This document shows positions 27,901 through 39,900 of a DNA stretch of 64,000 bases, piece after piece (within the stretch, counting starts at the first letter, position 1; the number at the start of each line of letters is the position of its first letter). The stretch is from Amaranthus tricolor (taxonomy: Eukaryota; Streptophyta; Magnoliopsida; Caryophyllales; Amaranthaceae), in the NCBI RefSeq assembly GCF_026212465.1, contig NC_080053.1:12175640-12239639 (forward strand), written 5' to 3'. A model generated the notes under the pieces. It saw only the letters and a list, made by a program, of their open reading frames with translations. It ran no database searches and was not told where the DNA came from. The translations under genes were made by a program, and so were the position numbers.

Positions 27901-30900
27901 CTATTCATAATTCATTAGTGGCCATGTATTATTATTGTTGGTACTTAATGTATCATCTGTTTTTGTGTCTTTCTTTGCTCTGAGTTATTTATGCTGTATT
28001 ATTTGTGATACTTCGTTGTCACTTGAACTAATGTTTAAGATTAATTTTCTTCATTTGGGAAAAGAAAGGAACTAATAAAAAATTAAAAGAAAGTAATGTG
28101 AAACAACTAGTTATACTTGTTTGGTAAATAACATGTATCAAAGCAAACCTACGATGTCGTCCTTTGTACTGAAGTTCTCCATTTTACCTTAAGTATATGT
28201 GTTAGATTATCCACACTCGGATATGGTTATTGCACTTGGACACGTTATTTTGTACCAAGTTAGGAACTCATATACTTACGCGTAATATGACCTCTTGAGT
28301 TTAGGTGACATAGTTTTCGTACCGTTGCTACTGCAAAATAAGTCATCATTCTTCTTTCCACTCAATTAATTTATTGCTATACTACCTCATCCCCAATTAC
28401 CAGATTGTGTAAAAACAAAGTCGTATCTTATCGTATCGGTCGTATCGTAAAGGTTTTGAATTCACCTCATCGATATTACCTATATTGTAAAGGTGTTAAA
28501 AAAACTGAAATTTTGGCCGTTTCAAGCAATATTTCATGGTTTAGGCCGAAATTTAGCGATACGATGACCGTATCAACCCCGTTACTGTATTGCCGAACCG
28601 TTATTATACTTTTGCACCGTAGTCATTGATGATCCTTTAAAAGCACCCTTGTCGCATACACAACCTTATTCTTACACCACAACATGTGGTCTCAATAACC
28701 CTTGTTGCTTGGTAATCTTACACTTTGGAACAAAACATCTTGCTTGCTACTACTTAGGAACAAAAAATCTTGCTTGCTAGACACTCCAATTGATTGGCTA
28801 AGAGCACCCTTTGTTCTTAGCCACAAAATTTATGTTCCTAGACTTAGGAAATAGGGCACCAGTCTTGTATCTTTAGTTTGTTAAGGCCACACTCGATTGT
28901 ACCCTCAAGTGCTTGGTTTCTTACACTCACTTAGGTGTAAGCATTTGTGAGGAAAGTTTATTTTGAGTAAAGAAGAGAGCTTAAAGTGTTCGTTTAGAAT
29001 ATTCTAGATTAGGGGCTAATTGGTATGAGCAAAGACACATTAAGGAGGTTAGAATTCTGCCACACGTTATACTCCTTTAACCTCTGTCGTTGTCGCCAAT
29101 ACACATTGCTTTATATATGGTTAATATTGAATAAAATATCTCCGAATTTTAATCTTACATGTTCGATTTCGACTGAAATTAAGTCAAAATAAGGCTATTT
29201 ATGCGTAAAAAAGCCAAAAGTATCTCTTAGATGTGCGATTATTTGTTAGCTGCATGAGAACTTGTATTTAAATTGTTGTTGGCTTCTTGGCTATTTTCGG
29301 CAAGATTTAGCTATAAGATTATTAATTTGTGTTTTTTTAAGATATTAATATGTGTTTTTAAAAGGTAATTTTAGTAGTTTTTGTTTTGCAAAATAGTGTC
29401 TCAAAGGCTACTTTTGTCAACTTTGGCAATACACAACCTCAAATGTAAAACTATCCCTGTCACTACTCATTGAACATTGCTATTTTAAATTAGTAGTGAC
29501 TTGACTCAAATTAAACTATTAAAAGCTCTCCCAAACAATAACGCTGAACACACCATATTTTCATATACTCAGTTGTGGTGGTAACAATTGCTTGTGGTAG
29601 TACGTGTAGGTTGTAGCATTGTTGAATCAGAAATTTGGAAGGTTATACTAGAGGTCAAGTCGGTAGATTAGTTGGACAATTTGTGGTGGTTAGTGGTTGT
29701 TATTAAACGATTAGATGAGTTTTAAATGGTAGCAGCAAGGGGTGAACCAATTTTTTGGCATTGATGGTGGAGGATGGGTTTAAATTTAAGGCATAGAAAT
29801 CTATTCTAGATCTTTAAAACTTCGTTCCATATAGAGGAACTTCATCTCAAGTTTGAAGTTGGAAGGTGACATTGTATTCAAATTTTAAGATGATTTTTGA
29901 CACTAGTTTTTTATTGTTTAAAAATATTATGGTGCTTGGGAATGGAAATTACTTAAGTAACTAGGATTTGCAAAAGTTTCATTAGTCAAGAAATGTTATA
30001 GTGAACCCTTGAGTGAGATAACTTTGACAAGACGTTCTTGGGGATTAGTATTAGGACTTCAATCAAGCTCAACTAATTTAGAAAGTAAGAGAGATCAATA
30101 TATTTTAGCATTGTTCATGATGGGAGCACTGTGTTATCTACATACATGGGCACCGTAAATCACTTATGCGTTGAAATTACCTCCTATTTGTAACTAATAA
30201 TGCAGTATTGTTGCTAGCTTTTAATAAGTCCAATGCACCATTACAAGTGGCATAGTTCACACACATGCATGAAGATCTTCTTCAAATATGTGACCATAAT
30301 TACTTGTAACTTATATGTTCAGCAAATATAAGTCCATGCGAGTATTGTTGAATTAGAGTTTTATTGTAGAGCTAATTAGTGCTATTCCAAGGTCATTTGG
30401 AAAAGGGTTTTTCCCACTCTAGAATTTTGTGTTAGTTGAATTCACAATCTGAATTTAAGTAGTATTTTGTCACTTTTTTGTTATTTCTAAATTGTCTTAG
30501 ATTTTAAGGTTTATTGTTATTAAGAGTTTTAATAAGGTTCTTTTATTTAGTGTGAAGAGAAAATTAGGTTCTAAAACAAAGAGAATAAGATTGAAATAAA
30601 AGAACGAAAACCTTATCGGTGCAACTTGGTATCATGAATTTCTCGAAAAAATCTGCGTGAAAATATTTAGTTTGAGCAGCTGAGTTCTTGTCGGCAAACT
30701 TTCTGAATTTTTCTTTAATCTGTTGAGTTAGAAGAAGAAACAATATTCTATTCACCTAATGCCATTTTTTAGTTCTTTCTTGAATTTGTTGAGTTACAAG
30801 AAGAAACTACATTTTATTAACGTAATGCCATTAGATATTGCCATCTAGGTAAGGGTTTGGAGTTGGAAGTACGTAATTTTTTCCCTTGTAAGAAGGTTTT

Positions 30901-33900
30901 TTCTAATTTATCCTTGATTGCAAATTCAATACCCCTCCTTTTTCTTTGATTTGTTCAACTCAAAAGAAACCTATCAAGGTCTAGAATGGTGGACTTGTAC
31001 AAGTTAATAAAAGGAGGCTTAGAGGAAATGGATATTCTATGAATAATAATCATGACCATTATCGCAATCGTGTTGACATCCATGATTTTTTTCGTTGAGC
31101 GTGTCTAAGCCCGGACATGACAATGAAGAGACTTAGTAATTTCATTTTTGTTTGACTTATGACGCTCAATTGCCAAAGAAAAGAAAAAAGAAAAGATTAT
31201 GGCTTTCAATTAAATCTAGTGTGACCTCCTTGGCCAATGTTTTAGTGACAATTGAGGAGGAAAATCCATGGGTGGAGCCATGGGCGGATCAATGAACTAA
31301 TATATGTGCTGATTAAGTTAGTAGGAGTTTTGCTACGTGACTGCTCTGACCCGGATTCAAACCACATTAAGCACACCTTTTAAAATATTATCAACATCAT
31401 TTGATTTTGTTTTAGATCTGCCCCTAGGTGGAATTGGTAAGTGTATAATTATCATCTTGTAGTTGGCACATATTATAGGAGGGGAGAAGGTAATGGTAGA
31501 GCATATGGGTGACAAGAAATATAGGGCGAGCATTAGGGTTTGTTGTACTGCAGAGTTGAAAGCATAGTGCAAAAACAAGAACTCATCACCATACCACAAC
31601 CATATTCTAAAAGTTTTTGAGTTTATTGCGACCAAAATATAGGCTGCAATGACAGTATAATCATTTGCATTGGCTATGAAATCCATAACTGTGACCATAA
31701 CAGAAACCGTATTTTTGCACTATGGGTGAAATTCCCCCTCATCCTGTAGACCTTTGTTTTTTATTCATAGAAAAAAATAAATTTTCCCCTTACCTTTTCC
31801 CTTTAAATCAGTTTGTTATTTGTATAAATACAAATAACGTCATCATTCCCGACTTCAAACAGTTAGGTGTAATATTTTCCGCATTACATTCCACAGTTCT
31901 AATGGTTTAGATCACTTTAAGTGAGTTGCTTATTTGAATTTATTAATGTTGAATCTCTATTAAAGTGCTTGAATTTCATCCCTGAATTAAACCCAACATG
32001 AAAATTGATATCCCTTTATTGATTGCTTTATGGTTTTTCTATCTTATTTATGTTTCTTGATTTCTTACTTTTTCGTCAAATTTGATCTCCCTTTGTTCAA
32101 TTGTATCTATCTGTAGGTTGCTACTGGTAATAATAGTGGTGGAGAAAATATTCCTATGGTTCTTAGAGTTCCTAGATTTGGTGATCCGTTTGGTGGACAT
32201 GATATAATTGGCTTTGGGGACATTCTTTTTCCTGGTTTACTTGTCTCATTTTGCTATAGGTATGTGTTTTAATTTGTTTTTTTGCTATGCTTATCGATGG
32301 AGACGATGTTTCCTTCCATTCTCATTGCAGCTATAGTTTGTTAATTTTAGATTATAATGAATTATAATATAACTGCTCATTAGATCATATTTCACTGATT
32401 TATATAAAGTTGTTGATGACCTTTTATATCACGATTCAAAGGTCAATCAGAAAAAACCTCTTTGTTTTTATTAAGTTAAGGTTGTTTACATTTGACCTTC
32501 AAAAACCAGCCTGAGTGGAAGTGAGTATGTAATGTATATTTTGCGAAGCTATATTGATTAACAATGTCTTGTGGGCTTTTTCTGTCATTTCAATGTTTTG
32601 CATGATTTTTAGTTGCACTGCAGAAGAAAAACAAAACAAAGTGGAATAAACTTCTAAATTCATCTTTTCCCCTACTCTCCCGACCCCATGAGTTCCTCTT
32701 TTATAATGCTTAGACTCTTGCACAAGGTATCTCTTAGTACCTTTTTTGACTTCTTCCCCAAGTCTTTACTGGACCTGACTTCCACTTATCCTCCTGTTAT
32801 AACTAAGTGAACTATTGTGTAGTTCTCATAATGCCTCTTGCAAACATCATATCAGGAATCCCACATGTGCTCACCCGTCTTGTAACAGAGAGATTGAGGG
32901 TTTGGTTGATACATGGCTTTTAATGTTCTCTTTACACACAAAATAAGCCAAACTCTATAAATCAAATCAGGAGTTATAGCATAGCAGTACCATTGGCCCT
33001 GGCATCGACTAAATGCATATCATGAGAGCAAGCTATTACATTTGAGAGCATTGAATCCATTAGATCAAAATAACAGGAAGGAAATGTTGGGTTTGGGCCA
33101 TATAGACTTGGTTTAGTAAGAAAGATAGGTTTGGGGGACGGGGGGTGTGTTGGGGAAAGGGGGAGATGGGTTTTATCTTTACTTCCATTTGTTTACTTTT
33201 CATTTTTTTAGAGTAGGATAATGCTTAAGCTTATATTTATATTTTCAGCACCTTTTTTTTCTCAATATAGATATGACAGAGCAAACAAAAGGAGGTTTCT
33301 CAATGGATACTTTATCTGGCTGGCAATTGGTTATGGTGTTGGTAAGTACTCCCTCCGTCCCATTGAATTTGCATTATTTCCCATTTTGGTTCGTCGCACT
33401 TAATTTGCATCATTTCTATATTTGGACAATGGCCCACCACTTTCTTTTAATCTCATCCATACATTTTAACTCTCTTTTAATTTCATCCACACAATTCATT
33501 CTCTCTGTATTTATTACTACTTTCTTAAAAATAAACTCATTCCTCTTTGATGCAATTCAAAGGGGACAGAGTAGTAGCTATAATTTGAATTCAGATTTCT
33601 GTCTACTTTAATCATCATGTGTGAAATTAATGAACAATTGCATTTATGGTTCTTTTGTTTGTTGGTATTAAATGGTGGGAATAGTAATGAAAATATGTAG
33701 TTTAGCTAGAAAAATTGCTTGACAAAGTTTGAAATTATGTATGTCCTACTCTGATAGTTTTTTTCTTCACAAAATTAATTTCCATCCATTACCACTTCGG
33801 TATTCAGTGGTATGAGAAGTTGTGAAGAAAAAACATGTTTGAGGACAAGAGCTTCATGTGACAGATTGCTTCTGTCAATGGCAACTACTATTGGAAATTT

Positions 33901-36900
33901 TATCTAACAGTAACAATGACAAAGAATGAGAAAAGAATTCACACAGTATTCGAGCTACTGCAGGCTCCTAATCCAATCTTCCTTTATTTCTTCTTTAACA
34001 AAAAACATAATATGTACAATATTGGTCTTATATAGGAGTCAAACACACAAGACCCATTAAGACACCTCATCAAAATATCTAAAGACAAACTATTTACATG
34101 ACAGCTGTCCCTATATTTCTATTCCTCAGATAAGTCTTGAGGGCCGGTTGCCCATTCATGACAATACCCCCTGCCAAAACATTCACCTTGTCCTCAAGGT
34201 GAGAAAAAGGATAGGTGGCCAAAAATGTGGAACAGTCTTCCCAAGTAGTGTCAGAAGGAGCCAACCTCTCCCATAAGAACCAATATCTCCTTTACCTCCG
34301 AGGGTGAGAAGCGCACTTCAATGACATCTAAAGGTTGGGCAACCAACTCTAATTCCTCTGTGACTGGAGGTGCTGTGGTCGAAGATGCTGAAGCTCCAGA
34401 GGCAGCTTTCAATTGAGAGACATGGAACACAGGATGAACAAGACAATCACGAGGTAATTCCAGCTTATATGCAACGGTTCCCACTCTTAGAATGACCTTG
34501 TAGGGACCATAAAAACACAAACTCAGCTTTTGATTGGGACGTTTTGCTAAGGAACGCTGCTTATAAGGTTGTAGTTTTAAGTACACGAAGTCCGCAACCT
34601 GAAATTCAACCTCCCGACGCTTCTTGTCAGCTTGTTGCTTCATCCTCAATTGTGCCTTCATCATATTAAACTTCAAATCCTCCAACATAATATCCCGCTC
34701 TTGTAACAGTTGATCCAAAGAGTCTACAGGAGTTGATCGCTGTCCCACTCTCATAACATGCGGAGGTACACGACCGTACAAAGCTTGAAAGGGGGACATG
34801 TTGATCGACAAGTGGGGGGATGTGTTGTAACTAAATTCAGCCCAATGTATCCATTGTGCCCACTTCTTTGGCTGTCCATTTACAAAACATCGAAGGTATG
34901 TTTCGACGACCTTATTTACAATCTCCGTTTGACCGTTGGTTTGGGGATGAAACGCCGTGCTCCGCAACAATTGTGTTTGTTGAAGCCGAAAGAGTTCTCT
35001 CCAAAAGATACTCATAAAAATCTTGTCCCGATCAGAGACAATAGAAGTAGGAAAACCATGGAGCCGAACCACTTTAACAAATATTTCAGCTACTTGCAAT
35101 GCCGTAAATGGGTGTTGTAATGTCAAGAAATGCCCATATTTAGTGAGTCGATCCACCACAACCAAGATAGTATCCACCCCTCCAGACCTAGGTAACCCTT
35201 CAATAAAGTCCATTGTCACATGCTCCCAAACTTGCTTTGGAATGGGTAAATTTTGCAACAACCCAGCCGGCTTTTGGTACGAGGCTTTGGTTTGTTGACA
35301 CACTTGACATGCCCGCACATATTGCATCACTTGACGCCGCATGCCCTCCCAATACCATTCCCTTGCTAACCGTAAATAAGTCTTTTGCTCCCCCGTATGA
35401 CCTCCATAAGGCGAATCGTGATATTCTCGCAAAAGAACCGGAATAAAAGGTGAAAATTTAGCCAACACATTACGGCCCTTGTAGAAAAGAATGTCATTCT
35501 CCAATGTAAAACCCAACGAATTTGGTTCCCCTTTTTGCAGCCCCTACCGTATGCATACCAATGTAGCATCTTTTTTGACCTCCTCTTGTAACAATTGCCA
35601 GTCGATGCCATGAGAGCTAAGTAACGCCCCAAATTCCATGACCAGTTGTGAAATTCGGGATAAAGCATCAGCCACATTATTGTGTTTGCCCGGGTTGTAT
35701 TCGATCACGAAATCAAATGCCATTAACTTCATCATCCACTTTTGATAGTCACCATTAATCTCCCGTTGCTTCAACAAATGCTTTAAACTTTTTTGATCGG
35801 TGCGTACCAAGAACCGCCTACCCATCAAATAATGCTTCCATTTCAAAAGCGCAAACACAATGGCCATGAGTTCTTTCTCATATATGGACTTTCCGCTAGC
35901 TCGTAAACCCAATACCTTGCTAAAGAATGCGATGGGATGTTTTTCTTGCAACAGGACAGCCCCTAGTCCATGATGACTTGCATCGGTTTCAATTACAAAC
36001 AATGCTTGAAAATTCGGCATAGCCAACACCGGCACTTGAGTCATCGTAAGCTTCACAAAGCTGTTTCAGCTTCCGTATCCCAAGAAAATGCATCTTTCTG
36101 CAGTAATTTCGTAAGCCCTTGAGCCACTCGAGCATACCCTTTGACAAAGCGCCTATAATACCCCGTGAGACCGAGAAAACCCCGTAACTCTTTAACATTT
36201 TTGGGTCTCGGCCAAGCCAACATTGCTTCTACTTTTTCATCATCCACGGCTATTCCTTCCTCCGAAATAACATGGCCCAAGTAAGCTACCTTCTTAACGC
36301 CGAACTCACATTTTTCTCCATTAACAACCATAGCATTTTCCCGCAAGCGACGTAGCACTAACTCCACATGTGCCTATGCTGCTTTTCCTCTTTCCTATAT
36401 ATCAATATATGATCAAAGAATACCAACATGAATTTCCTCAAGTAAGGCCGGAAAATTTCATTCATCAAAGATTGAAATGTGGATGGAGCGTTAGTTAAAC
36501 CAAATGGCATTACAAGAAACTCATAATGCCCTTCGTGTGTCCTAAAAGCTGTCTTGTGAACATCTTCTTGCCGCATTCGGATTTGGTGATAACCCGATTT
36601 AAGATCTAGCTTGTTGAAAACCGTAGCACCATGTAACTCGTCTAATAACTCATCTATCATTAGTATGGGATATTTGTCCGGAAACGTGGCTTTATTCAAA
36701 GCCTTATAATCCACGCAAAAGCACCATGAACCATCTTTCTTCTTCACCAATATGATCGGACTCGAAAATGGGCTTATGGAGGGTTGTATTAATCCGGCTT
36801 TCAACATATCTTGCACCAAACGCTCGATCTCGTTCTTTTGACTGTGAGGATATCGATATGGGCGAACATTTATCGGATCCGTCCCCTCCTTTAAGGTGAT

Positions 36901-39900
36901 AGCATGATCCTTATTTCGTGTGGGAGGTAGTGATGTAAGCGGTTGAAAAATATCATCATACTCATCAAACAAGCTCTTTTAATTAGTGGGGATTGGAGCC
37001 TCCTTCAAACAATTCTCAATTCCATTATACTCCACCAAAATTCCCCCTCCTTCCTTCTTTAACTCTTTTATCATCGCCTTTAAGGAAATTTTTGAACGTT
37101 TTAATGAAGGATCACCCACTAGCATAACAGGTCTTCCTTCCCACTTGAACTGCATTGTTTGTGTCTTCCAATTCGTCATCACCGATCCAAAGTTTCGAGC
37201 CATTGTATTCCAAGTATCACATCCGAATTTCCCAATTCCAAGGATAAGAAATCTTGCACGATCACTAACCCTTGCAAGTGCACGGTTACTCTCCTACATA
37301 CTCCTTGTCCCAAGATTTCATCCCCATTAACCAAGATCACACCAAACTTCTCGCACTCCTCACAAGTAATACCCAATTTTTGCACAACTCTAGTAGAGAT
37401 AAAATTGTTGGTTGCTCCAGGATCAATCATCACTATCAATTCCTCCTTCTCTACACTCCCCAACATTTTCATTGTTTTTGGATTTCTGATTCCAACCACC
37501 GAATTTAATGAAATTATGGTGTCCATTTCCTCTCCCATCAACGATTCCTCCTCAACAATGTTTCCCCTGCTTTATCCTCCTCCTCTTCGTAGCTTATGAG
37601 GACACTAAGTTCTTTCTTGCTACATTTGTGATTTACAGACCACTTGGCATCGCACTTGTAACATAATCCCTTGGCCCTCTTCTCCCTAAACTCCTTGTCC
37701 GTCAATGTCCGCAATCGATCTCCATGATAAGCCTCCCCCATGTTTCGGCTCAAGAACTGCCCCCCTGCTTTGTTTCCTCTAATTTGTTGTGGATAAAAAG
37801 GTCTAGGATTATAACTGGGATTATTATGGGGGTTATTTTGGTAATTTTGCATGGGTTGGTTTCTTGTGGTATATGGCGGGTAAATGGATGGGTTATTGGG
37901 GTATTGTTTGGCGGGTTATTTTGTGGGTAATTGGGTGGGTTATGTGGGTTAAATCTCACTGGTTCACTTCTCCTCCCCAACCAAGTTTGGGCCATAATCT
38001 TGGCCTCTATTTTCTCAGCCTAAGACATGGCTTGCCCCAAATTCATAGGGCCAAGAACCTTCAATTCAGTTTTGATTTCTTCTGTTAAACCCCTCATGAA
38101 AGCCCCCAGCATGAGACTCTCCTCCTTCCTTCCCAAATGAGTCAACCTAGTAACGAATTCCCTGTGGTACTCAGCCACCGTGCTAGTTTGCTCGATGGAC
38201 AACCATTGTTCACACATCTCACCTTCGTCCCATGGTCGGAAGCGACCCAACATCAGTCGCTTAAGATCTTGCCAATTCCTCACCGTGGCGTTTTGCTCCT
38301 CCCATTCGAAACACATTTCCGCTTCTCCTTCGAAACTCACCGCTGCCGCCTCTAATTTCTCCCTTTCATTTAACTGGTAAAATGAAAAATATTTCTCGGC
38401 TTTTCGAATCCAAGAATCTAGATCTTCCCCACAAAACTTGGGTATTTCGAGTTTCCTCCGCCGCCAATTAAGTTTTTCATCTCCTGTTTACTCACCTTCG
38501 TCAGAGGGTTCCGGTACATCCCTCTTTGGCTTGACCCATTCCTCGTGAACTTCATGTGGAGTTTCATCGGTAAAAGTCGTTCGCCTCCTGCGAACCGGCT
38601 CCTCCTTTTCTCTTCTCTCTCCCATACTATCCCTTTCCTCCATTTAAATGGTCAAAATCTGGTCTGTTTTATCTTGCCTTCGAGTGAGCCTTTCTTCCAA
38701 AGCACCCATTTCTGTTTTCATCTGATTAGTAATGGCTTCTTTCAATTTTGTCAATCCCTGCTCCAAAGAATTCATGTCATCTTGAAATTACTTCTTCCAC
38801 TGGAACGAACTTTGCTCTGATACCTTTGTGACAGATTGCTTCTGTCAATGGCAACTACTACTGGAAATTTTATCTAACAATAACAAATGACAAAGAATGA
38901 GACAAAGAATTCACAGTATTCGAGCTACTGCAAGCTCCTAATCCAATCTTCCTTTATTTCTTCTTTGACAAAAAACATAATATGTACAATATTGGTCTTA
39001 TATAGGAGTCAAACACAAGACCCATTAAGACACCTCATCAAAATATCTAAAGACAAACTATTTACATGACAGCTGTCCCTATATTTCTATTCCTCCTTTG
39101 ATAAGTCTTGAGGGCCAGTTGCCCATTCATGACACTTCATTACCTGGGAAGGAACACATTATGTCAAAATTAAACTGAACACTACCATTGCCACTATTCT
39201 AAACCATTAACCAAATGGGGCGTTAGGATTTAAAGCATGAATACTGCTCTCCTCCTTCCCTCTCTCCCCTCCCGTTCCTCAAATTAAAATTGTTACAAAA
39301 GAATAAGATGAAAACTGGATAGAAATACAAGTGATGAGAGACCAATCATAAGCTTCCTAGTGCAACCTTTTGGTAGCATTTTTACTCAACTGGGGTTCAG
39401 GCCCCTGCAGCATGTGGTTTTCTTGGCCCTCGCCCCTCCCTGTAGAAAGCACAGCATTTTTAGGACATGCTCCACATCCAGTTCTTCGATAAAGAAAAAG
39501 AAATTGATCAAAAAGTGGGAGGCAGCCCCGACCCTTAGGGTAGGACAGAGGTGCCGCCTCCCAGGGCCCGGTGTCAAGTAGGGCCCACTTATGGTTGGTT
39601 GTTCACAAGTAGTGATGGCGTATATGGCTTCTGTTGTCAAGCGGCAGTGGTCTTCTTTGCTCCCTTTTTCTTCAATCAACTGTCTTTCGACCATTTACGT
39701 AGTGCCCCTTGAAAGCAGATGAATGAAGAATAATGGTCAATAACGCTGAATTAATGATGAATGACTGTTTTCGAAGTAATTGGAGTAGGAGTACTCTAGT
39801 TTCCTTCTTTATGGTGCTTTTTTCTTTTACCCCTTCAATTTTTTTAAATAAATATTTATTGTCCATCATTAAATATTTTCATTAAACTTTAAATATTGTC

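Larger units (their letters stand above)
33857..39134 (-). mobile_element. Ty3/Gypsy chromovirus-type LTR retrotransposon, 5.28 kb, in SPPL intron 12
   Basis: It has two LTRs of 307-308 bp (33857-34163 and 38827-39134) starting TGTGACAG and ending ATGACA, with a perfect 5-bp TSD CTTCA (33852-33856 and 39135-39139). The LTRs differ at roughly ten positions by eye, so insertion is fairly recent. The element is antisense to the host gene. Its order on the minus strand is tRNA-Met primer site, gag, protease, RT, RNase H, integrase, chromodomain-like tail, polypurine tract. Frames are interrupted in gag, before RT, inside RT, before integrase and near the integrase end, so it is not autonomous. 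Confidence 0.95.

Noticed and set aside
34758..37930. Plus-strand open frames of 70-150 codons
   Set aside because: They lie antisense to the Gypsy gag-pol frames and have no domain; shadows of the real coding strand.
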